The notes under the pieces: model-generated
Told to the model about the DNA's origin: nothing
Databases searched by the model: none
What the model saw: the letters and a program-made list of their open reading frames with translations, nothing else
In this document: piece after piece, positions 53,775 through 62,294 of the stretch
How the letters are laid out: each line of letters begins with the position of its first letter
How positions within the stretch are numbered: position 1 is the stretch's first letter
Made by a program: the position numbers and the translations under genes
From: Streptomyces lasiicapitis
Lineage (GTDB): Bacteria; Actinomycetota; Actinomycetes; Streptomycetales; Streptomycetaceae
NCBI RefSeq assembly: GCF_014646335.1
Contig: NZ_BMNG01000002.1
Location: 124,001 to 188,000, forward strand
Reading direction: 5' to 3'
Length of the DNA stretch: 64,000 nt

Positions 53775-56234
53775 GTGCACAGACTCCGCCCACGCAACCG
53801 CAGAGGCCTCGCCCTGCTCACCGGCACTCTGCTCACCGCCGCCACCCTGACCTTCGCCGCGCCGCACGCCGGTGCCCAGTCCGAGCCGCAGGCGCGGCCG
53901 CAGCCGAAGGCCGAAGACTTCCAGCAGGTCACGCTCGCCAAGGGTGAACCGGAGATGGGCGAGCCCATGACCCTCGCCGTACTCCCGGACAAGTCGGTCC
54001 TGCACACCTCCCGCGACGGCACGGTGCGTCTGACGAACGCCGCCGGTGAGACGAAGGTCGCCGGGAAGCTCCCCGTCTACAGCCACGACGAGGAAGGCCT
54101 CCAAGGCGTCGGCGTCGACCCGGGCTTCAGCAAGAACAGGGCGGTCTACTTCTACTACGCCCCGCCGCTGAGCACGCCCTCGGGCGACGCCCCGAACGAC
54201 GGCACCGCGGCCGACTTCAAGAAGTTCGACGGCGTGAACCGGCTGTCCCGCTTCGTCCTGAAGGCCGACGGCACCCTGGACACCAAGAGCGAGAAGAAGG
54301 TCCTGGACGTCCCCGCCAACCGCGGCCTCTGCTGCCACGTCGGCGGCGACATCGACTTCGACAAGTCCGGCAACCTCTACCTGTCGACGGGCGACGACTC
54401 CAACCCCTTCGCCTCCGACGGCTTCACCCCCATCGACGAACGCTCCACCCGCAACCCCGCCTACGACGCCCAGCGCACCGCCGGCAACACCAACGACCTG
54501 CGCGGCAAGATCCTGCGCGTCAAGGTGCGGCAGGACGGCTCGTACTCCATACCCAAGGGCAACCTCTTCGCCAAGGGCGCCAAGAAGACCCGCCCCGAGA
54601 TCTACGCGATGGGCTTCCGCAACCCCTTCCGGATGAGCGTCGACAAGCCCACCGGCATCGTGTACGTCGGCGACTACGGCCCCGACGCGGGCGCCGCCAG
54701 TCCGACGCGCGGCCCCGCCGGCCAGGTCGAGTTCGCCCGCGTGACCAAGCCCGGCAACTACGGCTGGCCGTACTGCACCGGCAAGAACGAGGCGTACGTC
54801 GACTACGACTTCGCCACCGGCGCCTCCGGCGCCAAGTTCGACTGCGCCGCGCCGAAGAACAGCTCGCCGCACAACACCGGCCGCACCGACCTGCCCCCGG
54901 CGCAGCCCGCCTGGATCCCCTACGACGGCGGATCGGTCCCCGAGTTCGGCACCGGCTCGGAGTCGCCCATGGGCGGCCCGATCTACCGCTACGACGCCAA
55001 GCTGGACTCGCCGGTCAAGTTCCCGCAGGCGTACGACGGGAACTACTTCGCGGGCGAGTTCGGGCGCCGCTGGATCAAGCGCCTCGACCAGGGCGCGGAC
55101 GGCACCGTGAAGTCCATCAACGCCTTCCCCTGGAAGGGCACCCAGGTGATGGACATGGAGTTCGGCCCGGACGGCGCCCTGTACGTCCTCGACTACGGCA
55201 CCGGCTACTTCAACGGCGACGAGAACTCCGCCCTGTACCGCATCGAGAACGCCACCGGCGGCCACTCGCCGGTCGTCGAGGCCGAGGCGTCCGTGACCAG
55301 CGGCCAGGCCCCGCTGAAGACCCAGTTCACGGCCGAGGCGACCGACGCCGACGGCGACGCGCTGACGTACACCTGGGACTTCGGTGACGGCACCACCTCC
55401 ACCGAGCAGAACCCCTCGCACACGTACGACAAGAACGGCGTCCACACCGCGACCGTCACCGCCAAGGACCCCTCCGGCCGCAGCGGCACCGCGAGCGCGC
55501 ACGTCACCGTCGGCAACACCGCGCCCACCGTGAAGCTCGAACTCCCCGGCGACGGGCAGCTCTTCACCTTCGGCGACAAGGTGCCCTTCAAGGTGACCGT
55601 GACCGACCCCGAGGACGGGCCCGTCGACTGCGCCAAGGTCAAGGTCACCCACATCCTCGGCCACGACAGCCACGGCCACCCCGTCACCTCCGCCAACGGC
55701 TGCGAGGGCACCCTGCAGACGACCGCGGACGGCGAGCACGACCCGAACGCGAACATCTTCGGGGTCTTCGACGCCGAATACACCGACAAGGGCGCCAACG
55801 GCCAGCCCGCGCTGACCACCCACGACCAGAGCGTCGTCCAGCCCAAGCACCGCCAGGGCGAGCACTACGGCGACTCCCAGGGCGTGTCGGTCGTGAACCA
55901 CACCCCGGCGCACGGCGGCAAGACCGTCGGCGACATCCACAACGGCGACTGGGTGTCCTTCAAGCCGTACATCCTCGGCAACGCCACGAAGTTCACCGCG
56001 CGCGTCGCCTCCGCCGGCTCCGGCGGCACCCTCGAGGTCCGCAGCGGCTCGGCCGACGGCACGCTCCTCGGCAGCGCGAAGGTCGACCCCACCGGCTCCT
56101 GGGAGACCTACACCGACGTCAGCACCGACCTCGCCGGAGCACCCGCCGGGACGACCACCCTCTTCCTCGTCTTCAAGGGCGAAGGCGCGGGCGCCCTCTA
56201 CGACGTCGACGACTTCACCCTCACCACGAGCTGA
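53775..56234 (+). CDS. Secreted PQQ-type sugar dehydrogenase with PKD and CBM6-like domains
   Basis: 819 residues. Sec signal to about residue 36 (GTLLTAATLTFAAPHAGAQS). Residues 45-480 are a glucose/sorbosone dehydrogenase beta-propeller (EEGLQGVGVDPGF, CCHVGGDIDFDKSGNLYLSTGDD, GMGFRNPFRM-like, GNYGWPYC, MEFGPDGALYVLDYG). Residues of about 500-590 are a PKD domain (YTWDFGDGTTSTEQNPSHTY) and about 690-819 a CBM6-like domain (GDWVSFKPY ... DVDDFTL). Oxidises a polymer-bound or free sugar outside the cell; whether PQQ is used is inferred from family and the pqq operon. GTG 53775 follows GGAGGA. Confidence 0.88.
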   Translation: MHRLRPRNRRGLALLTGTLLTAATLTFAAPHAGAQSEPQARPQPKAEDFQQVTLAKGEPEMGEPMTLAVLPDKSVLHTSRDGTVRLTNAAGETKVAGKLPVYSHDEEGLQGVGVDPGFSKNRAVYFYYAPPLSTPSGDAPNDGTAADFKKFDGVNRLSRFVLKADGTLDTKSEKKVLDVPANRGLCCHVGGDIDFDKSGNLYLSTGDDSNPFASDGFTPIDERSTRNPAYDAQRTAGNTNDLRGKILRVKVRQDGSYSIPKGNLFAKGAKKTRPEIYAMGFRNPFRMSVDKPTGIVYVGDYGPDAGAASPTRGPAGQVEFARVTKPGNYGWPYCTGKNEAYVDYDFATGASGAKFDCAAPKNSSPHNTGRTDLPPAQPAWIPYDGGSVPEFGTGSESPMGGPIYRYDAKLDSPVKFPQAYDGNYFAGEFGRRWIKRLDQGADGTVKSINAFPWKGTQVMDMEFGPDGALYVLDYGTGYFNGDENSALYRIENATGGHSPVVEAEASVTSGQAPLKTQFTAEATDADGDALTYTWDFGDGTTSTEQNPSHTYDKNGVHTATVTAKDPSGRSGTASAHVTVGNTAPTVKLELPGDGQLFTFGDKVPFKVTVTDPEDGPVDCAKVKVTHILGHDSHGHPVTSANGCEGTLQTTADGEHDPNANIFGVFDAEYTDKGANGQPALTTHDQSVVQPKHRQGEHYGDSQGVSVVNHTPAHGGKTVGDIHNGDWVSFKPYILGNATKFTARVASAGSGGTLEVRSGSADGTLLGSAKVDPTGSWETYTDVSTDLAGAPAGTTTLFLVFKGEGAGALYDVDDFTLTTS

Positions 56235-56249
56235 GAAAGGGGCCACCCC

Positions 56250-57653
56250 ATGCGCGCGACAGCACGCCTGATCACCGCCACGGCGGCCGCCGCCCTGCTC
56301 ATCGGCTGCGTGTCGGGCCCGGCCGCCTCCAAGCCGGACTCCGAGAGCCCCGGTGGCAAGGACAAGAAGGCGGGCGAACGCGTCCTGGTCTTCTCCAAGA
56401 CCGCCGGATTCCGCCACGACTCCATCCCCGACGGCATCGCGGCCGTCAAGCAACTCGGCGCCGCCAACGACTTCACCGTCGACGCGACGGAGGACGCCGG
56501 CGCCTTCACCGTGAAGAACCTCTCCCGCTACGACGCCGTCGTCTGGATGTCGACGACCGGCGACGTGCTCAACGGCAAGCAGCAGTCCGCCTTCGAGAGC
56601 TACATCCGCGCGGGCGGCGGCTACGTCGGCGTCCACGCCGCCGCCGACACCGAGTACGACTGGCCCTTCTACGGCCGCCTCGCGGGCGCCTACTTCCAGT
56701 CCCACCCGGCCATCCAGGGCGCCAAGGTCGACGTCGAGGACCACGCCCACCCCGCCACCGCCCACCTCGGGCCGGTGTGGGAGCGCACCGACGAGTGGTA
56801 CAACTACCGCTCCAACCCGCGCGATCGCGCCCGCGTCCTCGCCTCGCTCGACGAGTCCTCCTACAGCGGCGGCTCGATGGGCGGCGACCATCCCATCGCC
56901 TGGTGCCAGGCATCCGTCGACGGAACCCCCGGCCGCTCCTTCTACACCGGCGGCGGCCACACCAAGGAGTCCTACGCCGACCCCGCCTTCCGCCGGCACC
57001 TCCTCGGAGGCATCCGCTACGCCGTCGGCGCCGCCCAGGCCGACTGCCGCCCCGAGCAGGGCTACACCCCGCTCTTCGACGGCACCGCGGACTCCCTCGC
57101 CAGGTGGAAGCAGGCCGGACCCGGCTCCTTCGAGCGGAAGGACGACGGCACCATCACCTCTGCGGGCGGCATGGGCCTGCTCTGGTACCAGCCCAAGCAG
57201 TTCGCCTCGTACTCCCTCAAGCTCGACTGGAAGATTTCCGGCACCGACAAGGACGACAACTCCGGGATCTTCCTGGGCTTCCCGCCCTCCGACGACCCCT
57301 GGACGGCCGTCAACAACGGCTACGAGATCCAGATCGACGCCACCGACGTCCCGGAGAAGACCACCGGCTCCGTCTACGGCTTCAAGTCCGCGGACCTCGC
57401 CGCCCGCGACAAGGCCCTCAACCCGCCGGGGGAGTGGAACACCTACGAACTCCGCGTCGAGGGCGAGCACCTGCAGATCTGGCTCAACGGCGTGAAGATC
57501 AACGACTACACCAACACCGATCCCGCGCGGAGTCTGCGTGACGGCCACATCGGCATCCAGAACCACGGTGCCGACGACCAGGTCACCTTCCGCGACATCC
57601 GGGTGAAGGAGCTGCCCGCGGCCAAGGCCGGGAAGGAGACGGGCGGCCGATAG
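56250..57653 (+). CDS. Lipoprotein: ThuA-like domain plus DUF1080 (3-keto-disaccharide hydrolase-type)
   Basis: 467 residues. Lipobox LLIGC at about residues 16-20. Residues 44-265 are a ThuA/trehalose-utilisation-like flavodoxin-type fold (VLVFSKTAGFRHDSIPDGI, GGGYVGVHAAADTEYDWPFYGRL). Residues 275-460 are DUF1080, a concanavalin-like domain named for 3-keto-disaccharide hydrolysis (GYTPLFDGTADSLARWKQ ... NSGIFLGFP ... NNGYEIQI ... GEWNTYELRVEGEHLQIWLNGV). Only 15 bp from the PQQ-type dehydrogenase, which fits a pathway that oxidises a glycoside and then cleaves the keto form. A strong hairpin follows. Confidence 0.9.
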   Translation: MRATARLITATAAAALLIGCVSGPAASKPDSESPGGKDKKAGERVLVFSKTAGFRHDSIPDGIAAVKQLGAANDFTVDATEDAGAFTVKNLSRYDAVVWMSTTGDVLNGKQQSAFESYIRAGGGYVGVHAAADTEYDWPFYGRLAGAYFQSHPAIQGAKVDVEDHAHPATAHLGPVWERTDEWYNYRSNPRDRARVLASLDESSYSGGSMGGDHPIAWCQASVDGTPGRSFYTGGGHTKESYADPAFRRHLLGGIRYAVGAAQADCRPEQGYTPLFDGTADSLARWKQAGPGSFERKDDGTITSAGGMGLLWYQPKQFASYSLKLDWKISGTDKDDNSGIFLGFPPSDDPWTAVNNGYEIQIDATDVPEKTTGSVYGFKSADLAARDKALNPPGEWNTYELRVEGEHLQIWLNGVKINDYTNTDPARSLRDGHIGIQNHGADDQVTFRDIRVKELPAAKAGKETGGR

Positions 57654-57655
57654 AC

Positions 57656-57693
57656 GGCGGTGGGCGGAGGACGCCGGACCTCCGCCCACCGTC
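57656..57693 (+). terminator. Strong hairpin ending the sugar cluster
   Basis: GGTGGGCGGAGG (57659-57670) and CCTCCGCCCACC (57679-57690) form a perfect 12-bp stem with an 8-nt loop, extended by three further pairs (one G-U). It starts 3 bp after the ThuA/DUF1080 stop. No U tract, as is usual for Streptomyces terminators. It separates the sugar cluster from the Ebo-like cluster. Confidence 0.75.
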
Positions 57694-57783
57694 TTGCCCG
57701 CCCCGCACCGCGACCCGCGGCGCGGGGCACCGCACCGCGAGGCGCGGGTGATGACCGTACGTGTCTGACGACAGGAGGCAGCC

Positions 57784-58938
57784 GTGTCCACCGAGTCCAC
57801 TACTGCTACCGCGGGCCCGACCGCTTCCGCCGCCGCCCCGACCGGGGTGTGGCTGATCGGAGCGCGCGGCTCCGTCGCGACGACAGCCATCGCAGGCTGC
57901 GCCGCGATGTCGGCGGGACTGCACCCGCCCACCGGCCTGGTCACCGAGACACCTCCCTTCTCCGGCAGCGGACTGCCGGCGTTGTCTTCCCTTGTCTTCG
58001 GCGGGCACGACACCGTGGAGTGCCCGCTGCCCAAACGCGCCGAACAACTCGCCGCCGGGGGCGTCCTGCCGCACGGCCTGCCCGCTGCCGTACGCGCCGA
58101 ACTGGCCGCCGCCGACACCGAGATCCGCACCGGCGGCCCCCTCCCCGGCGACTCCCGCCCCGACGACGAACTCATCACCGCCTTCGCCGCCGAGATCCGC
58201 GACTTCAGACGCCGCCGCGGTCTCGCCCGCGTCGTCGTCATCAACGTCGCCTCCACCGAACCCCTCCCCGGCGACGGCGAACGACTGCCCCCCAGCTCCC
58301 TCTACGCCGCCGCCGCCCTGCGCGCCGGCGCCCCCTACGCCAACTTCACCCCCTCAACCGGCCTGCACCACCCCGACCTCACCGCCCTCGCCGCCGACTC
58401 CCGCCTGCCCTTCGCCGGCCGCGACGGCAAGACCGGCCAGACCTTGCTCCGGTCCGTCCTCGGCCCGATGTTCGCCCAGCGCGCCCTCGCCGTCCGCGCC
58501 TGGTCCGGCACCAACCTCCTCGGCGGCGGCGACGGCGCCGCCCTCGCCGACCCCGGCGCGGCCGCCGCCAAGAACGCGGGCAAGGAACGCGTCCTCGCCG
58601 ACACCCTCGGCGCCGCCCCCGAGGGCGAGGTCCACATCGACGACGTCCCCTCCCTCGGCGACTGGAAGACCGCCTGGGACCACATCGCCTTCGAAGGCTT
58701 CCTCGGCACCCGCATGACCCTCCAGACCACCTGGCAGGGCTGCGACTCGGCACTCGCCGCGCCCTTGATCCTCGACCTGGCCCGCCTCCTCGCCCGCGCC
58801 CACGAAACCGGACTCTCCGGCCCCCGTCCCGAACTCGCCTTCTACTTCAAGGACCCCGACCCCGGCGCCTCCTCCGCCCTCCCGGACCAGCACATGGCCC
58901 TCCTCGCTTTCGCGGCTCGCCTTCGGGACGAGGCATGA
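57784..58938 (+). CDS. Inositol-3-phosphate synthase-like protein
   Basis: 384 residues of the myo-inositol-1-phosphate synthase family: NAD-binding GVWLIGARGSVATTAIAG, VINVASTEP, YANFTPSTG, GRDGKTGQTLLRSVLGPMF, NLLGGGDG and KTAWDHIAFEGFLGTRM. The usual enzyme cyclises glucose 6-phosphate via a 5-keto intermediate. Its place at the head of an Ebo-like gene set suggests a specialised cyclitol or related compound; Ebo clusters elsewhere have a different sugar cyclase (EboD) in this role. GTG 57784 has AGGAGG at 5 nt. The Ala-rich end is followed by a 4-nt overlap with a small ORF. Confidence 0.88.
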   Translation: MSTESTTATAGPTASAAAPTGVWLIGARGSVATTAIAGCAAMSAGLHPPTGLVTETPPFSGSGLPALSSLVFGGHDTVECPLPKRAEQLAAGGVLPHGLPAAVRAELAAADTEIRTGGPLPGDSRPDDELITAFAAEIRDFRRRRGLARVVVINVASTEPLPGDGERLPPSSLYAAAALRAGAPYANFTPSTGLHHPDLTALAADSRLPFAGRDGKTGQTLLRSVLGPMFAQRALAVRAWSGTNLLGGGDGAALADPGAAAAKNAGKERVLADTLGAAPEGEVHIDDVPSLGDWKTAWDHIAFEGFLGTRMTLQTTWQGCDSALAAPLILDLARLLARAHETGLSGPRPELAFYFKDPDPGASSALPDQHMALLAFAARLRDEA

Positions 58939-59189
58939 GGGCCCTTGGCGGGGGGCCGGTGCGGGTGCCGGGGCCGGGGCCGGCGCAGGCGCCAGTGGCG
59001 GTGCTGGTACCGGTGGCGGCGCTGGAGCTGGAGCTGCCAGTGTCGGTCGCGGAGCCGGTACTTGTGTCGGCGCGGGCGCAGACGCAGGCAAGGGCGCAGG
59101 TGCTGCCGGTGCCGGACCCGGTGCTTGCGCAGGCGCCGGTAGCGGTGCGGGTATCGCAGGTGTCGGTGCGGCTCGGGGAGGCCTCATGA
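58935..59189 (+). CDS. Possible 84-residue protein of low complexity between MIPS-like and UbiA-like genes
   Basis: The frame starts at ATG 58935, overlapping the MIPS-like stop by 4 nt (ATGA), and stops at 59187-59189, overlapping the UbiA-like start the same way. It fills the whole 247-bp gap with a Val/Ala/Pro/Leu-rich sequence (PVAVLVPVAALELELPVSVA). The same DNA reads as a Gly-Ala repeat in the UbiA frame, so it may be repetitive spacer rather than a gene. No family similarity recognised. Confidence 0.25.
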   Translation: MRALGGGPVRVPGPGPAQAPVAVLVPVAALELELPVSVAEPVLVSARAQTQARAQVLPVPDPVLAQAPVAVRVSQVSVRLGEAS

Positions 59190-60406
59190 ACCTCCGCGCC
59201 TGGGCCGAACTCCTGCGCCTGCCCGCCCTGTTCACCGTCCCCGGCGACGCCCTGGCGGGTGCCGCGGCGACGGGCCTGCGCCCCAGCCGGGGCACCTTCC
59301 TCGCCATCGGTTCCTCCCTCTGTCTGTACGAAGCCGGCATGGCCCTCAACGACTGGGCCGACCGCGCCGAGGACGCCGTCGACCGCCCGCACCGCCCCCT
59401 CCCGTCGGGCCGCGTCACCCCCACCGCCGCGCTCACCGCAGCGGTCGCACTCACCGCCGGCGGCCTGGCCCTGGCCGCCCGCGCGGGCCGCCCCGCCCTG
59501 GCCACCGCCACCGCCCTGGCCGGCACGGTCTGGGCCTACGACCTGGGCCTCAAACGCACCCCCGCGGGACCGGTGGCGATGGCGGCGGCGCGAGGCCTCG
59601 ACCTGCTGCTGGGGGCCACGGCCACGGCGGCCACCGCGGCTGCGAGCGGGCCCGCCACCGCGGGCGCGAGGACATCCGCCACCGTGGCTGCGAGGACGGC
59701 CGCGACGACGGGTGCGAGGAAGCCCACCATCGCGGGTGCGAGCACGGCTGCGACGACGGGTGCGAGCACGGCCGCCATCACGGCTGCGAGCGCGGGTGCG
59801 ACCAGGGCCGGGGGCACCGCCACGGGCACGGGTGTCACCAGGGCCTTGGCCACGGCCGCGGCCAAGGGGCACCACCGGTCGGGCCCGGCGGCAGCCGCCC
59901 GCGCCGCACGGCCCGGAGGGGCAGCCGTCCGTCCCGGAGGGGCAGCCGCCTGCACGACAGGAGCAGTTGTCCTCTCCGCCCTGCCCGCCGCAGGCACCCT
60001 CGCCGCCCACACCCTCGCCGTGACCGCGGTCTCCCGCCACGAGACCCAAGGTGGTTCGACCGGAGCCCCGCTGGGTGCCCTCGCCACCACCCTCGCCCTC
60101 GGCCACGCCGTCGCGTACTCCCCCCGACCCCCGGCAGGCCGGCGGACCGCAGCCACCGCCGCCCTGCCGGGCACCACCGTCGCCCTCACCGCGGCCTACG
60201 CGACCACGGCCGCTCGGCCCTACCTGCACGCGGCCCTGAACCCCTCACCTCCCCTGACCCAACGCGCCGTCGGCGGCGGCATCCGCGCCCTGATCCCGCT
60301 CCAGGCCGCCCTCGCAGCCCGTTCCGGATCACTCGGCAGTGCCCTGTTCACGGCTGCCCTCGCCCCCGCGGCCCGCCGCTTCGCCCGCAAGGTGAGCGTC
60401 ACGTGA
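59186..60406 (+). CDS. UbiA-type prenyltransferase, SCO3242/EboC-like
   Basis: 406 residues. First Asp-rich motif NDWADRAEDAVDRPHRPLPSGR and second YDLGLKRTP match the SCO3242-type UbiA branch, integral membrane enzymes that move a prenyl group. The protein has hydrophobic helices at both ends, HTLAVTAVSRHETQGG in the second half, and an odd low-complexity insertion of about 110 residues (roughly 145-258), much of it built from 24-bp DNA repeats. Without it the length would be close to 295, normal for the family. EboC of other Ebo clusters is a UbiA homologue. ATG 59186 has GGGGAGG 5 nt upstream. Confidence 0.88.
   Translation: MNLRAWAELLRLPALFTVPGDALAGAAATGLRPSRGTFLAIGSSLCLYEAGMALNDWADRAEDAVDRPHRPLPSGRVTPTAALTAAVALTAGGLALAARAGRPALATATALAGTVWAYDLGLKRTPAGPVAMAAARGLDLLLGATATAATAAASGPATAGARTSATVAARTAATTGARKPTIAGASTAATTGASTAAITAASAGATRAGGTATGTGVTRALATAAAKGHHRSGPAAAARAARPGGAAVRPGGAAACTTGAVVLSALPAAGTLAAHTLAVTAVSRHETQGGSTGAPLGALATTLALGHAVAYSPRPPAGRRTAATAALPGTTVALTAAYATTAARPYLHAALNPSPPLTQRAVGGGIRALIPLQAALAARSGSLGSALFTAALAPAARRFARKVSVT
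59639..59806 (+). repeat. Seven 24-bp tandem repeats inside the UbiA-like gene
   Basis: Seven consecutive 24-bp units start with GSTGCGAG-type sequence (G[GC][TC]GCGAG) at 59639, 59663, 59687, 59711, 59735, 59759 and 59783. They encode octapeptides of the form A-S/R-x-x-A-T-x-x, e.g. ASTAATTG. The units differ by several bases each, so the array is not freshly expanded. It keeps the reading frame and falls between two membrane parts of the enzyme. Confidence 0.9.
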
Positions 60407-61386
60407 GCGGCGACGAAGCCATGGGCGGCGGCGCCGGAACCGTGGGCAGCGGTGCGGGAGTCGCGGGCGAACCGGCCGCGGAGGGCGCCCCCAACCGGCT
60501 CCGGTTCGGCTACGGCACCAACGGGCTCACCGACCTCCGGCTCGACGACGCCCTCGGGCTGCTCGCCGACCTCGGCTACTCCGGTGTCGGCCTGACCCTC
60601 GACCACATGCACCTCGACCCCCTCGCCCCCGACCTGGCCGCCCGCACCCGCCGTGTCGCCCGGCGGCTGACCAGGCTCGGCCTGACCGCCACCGTCGAGA
60701 CGGGCGCCCGCTACGTCCTCGATCCTCGCCGCAAACACGGCCCCTCCTTGCTCGACCCCGATCCCCAGCGCCGCGCCGACCGCGTACGCCTGCTCATCCG
60801 CGCCGTCCAGGTCGCCGCCGACCTGGACGCCCACGCCGTCCACTGCTTCAGCGGCATCACCCCCGACGGCACCCCCGAGGCCACCGCCTGGCAGCGCCTC
60901 GCCGACACGCTCGCCCCCGTCCTCGACGCCGCGACCGGCGCCGGTGTACCGCTCGCCATCGAGCCCGAACCCGGCCATCTGCTCGGCACGCTCGCCGACT
61001 TCCACCACCTCCGTCTCCTGCTCGGCGACCCCGAACCCCTCGGCCTGACCCTCGACATCGGCCACTGCCAGTGCCTGGAGCCGCAGTCGCCCGCCGACTG
61101 CGTCCGTGCCGCCGCGCCCTGGCTGCGGCACGTCCAGATCGAGGACATGCGCCGCGGCGTCCACGAACACCTGCCGTTCGGCGACGGCGAGATCGACTTC
61201 CCGCCCGTCCTGCGCGCCCTTGCCGCCACCGGCTACCAGGGCCTCACCGTCGTCGAACTGCCCCGCCACTCCCACGCGGGCCCCCAACTCGCCTCCCAAT
61301 CCCTTGAGTTCCTGCGCCGAGCGGACGAGCTCGCCGCCACCCCGCCGACGGCCCACGAGGCCTCAGCCCCAGGAGGAACCTCGTGA
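60403..61386 (+). CDS. Sugar phosphate isomerase/epimerase-family TIM barrel in Ebo-like cluster
   Basis: 327 residues. A Gly/Ala-rich start of about 35 residues precedes an AP endonuclease-2 fold: RFGYGTNGLTDLRLDDALGLLADLGYSGVGLTLDHMHLDP, VETGARYVLDPRRKHGPSLL, LAIEPEPGHLLGTLADF, LGLTLDIGHCQC and HVQIEDMRRGVHEHLPFGDGEIDF with metal-type His, Glu and Asp. Probably isomerises or epimerises a sugar or cyclitol phosphate. GTG 60403 overlaps the UbiA-like stop (GTGA), and its stop overlaps eboA-like likewise. Confidence 0.88.
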   Translation: MSGDEAMGGGAGTVGSGAGVAGEPAAEGAPNRLRFGYGTNGLTDLRLDDALGLLADLGYSGVGLTLDHMHLDPLAPDLAARTRRVARRLTRLGLTATVETGARYVLDPRRKHGPSLLDPDPQRRADRVRLLIRAVQVAADLDAHAVHCFSGITPDGTPEATAWQRLADTLAPVLDAATGAGVPLAIEPEPGHLLGTLADFHHLRLLLGDPEPLGLTLDIGHCQCLEPQSPADCVRAAAPWLRHVQIEDMRRGVHEHLPFGDGEIDFPPVLRALAATGYQGLTVVELPRHSHAGPQLASQSLEFLRRADELAATPPTAHEASAPGGTS

Positions 61387-62294
61387 CCGAGCTCCCCGCC
61401 GTCGCCGACCTCCGCTCCCACCTCGACACCGTCCTCGGCGGCGCCGCCCGCGCCTGGCTGGACCAGGCCACCGACGAAGCCACCACGCACGCCTCCGCCG
61501 AAGCCACCGAAGCCGCCGAGACGACCGGAGTCTCCGGAGCCGAGGCCACCGGACCCGCCGAGGCCGCCGGAGCCGTTGCCGGAGTGCCCCCCGGCTCCGC
61601 CCGGCCCTCTGCACCCGCCACCACCCCCGTCTGGGAGCTGCGCTTCGCCGAGGCCGGCCGCCGCTGCGGCCCCGACCACGCCGACACCGCCCGGCTGCTC
61701 CTCCTGTACGCCGCCCATGCCGGGACCGGCACCCTGACCAGGCTCTACGAACAGGGCACCGCCACCGAACGCCGCGCCGTACTGCGCTCCCTGCCGCGTC
61801 TGGTACCGGGCCCCGACGCGCTGCCCCTGATCGAGGACGCGCTGCGCACCAACGACACCCGCCTCGTCGCCGCCGCCCTCGGCCCCTACGCCGCCACGCA
61901 CCTGGCCCCGCACGACTGGCGCCAAGCCGTCCTCAAGTGCCTGTTCACCGGGGTGCCCGTGGACGCCGTCGCCGGGCTCGCGCGCCGCGCCCGGGCGGAC
62001 GCCGAACTGGCCCGCATGCTCGGCGACTACGCCGACGAACGCACCGCCGCCGGCCGCAAAGTCCCCGGCGATCTGTACCGCGTCCTGGCCCTGACCGACC
62101 CGTCGGCAGCCAACGGCCGCGGGGCCCCGGCACCCACTGGCACGGACGGCCAGGCACCCTCCGGCCCCGATGGCCAGGCGTCCGCCGACACCGGCGGCCC
62201 CGACGGCCTGGCACCGACCAGCCAGGCCGGCCCGACCGCCCCCGCGCCCATCGCGGCCCCTTCGACGTCCACCGGCGAGGAGCAGGAGTCCTGA
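61383..62294 (+). CDS. eboA: EboA-domain protein
   Basis: 303 residues. An N-terminal helix (LRSHLDTVLGGAARAWLDQ), a low-complexity acidic Ala-rich stretch (about 33-80), then the EboA core: WELRFAEAGRRCGPDHADTARLLLLYA, ERRAVLRSLPRLVPG, ALRTNDTRLVAAALGPYAATHLAPHDWRQAVLKCLFTGVPVD. The C-terminal 60 residues are Pro/Gly/Thr-rich repeats. EboA is a helical protein of unknown biochemical role, needed in cyanobacteria for traffic of a scytonemin precursor. GTGA overlap upstream, TGATG downstream. Confidence 0.85.
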   Translation: MTELPAVADLRSHLDTVLGGAARAWLDQATDEATTHASAEATEAAETTGVSGAEATGPAEAAGAVAGVPPGSARPSAPATTPVWELRFAEAGRRCGPDHADTARLLLLYAAHAGTGTLTRLYEQGTATERRAVLRSLPRLVPGPDALPLIEDALRTNDTRLVAAALGPYAATHLAPHDWRQAVLKCLFTGVPVDAVAGLARRARADAELARMLGDYADERTAAGRKVPGDLYRVLALTDPSAANGRGAPAPTGTDGQAPSGPDGQASADTGGPDGLAPTSQAGPTAPAPIAAPSTSTGEEQES

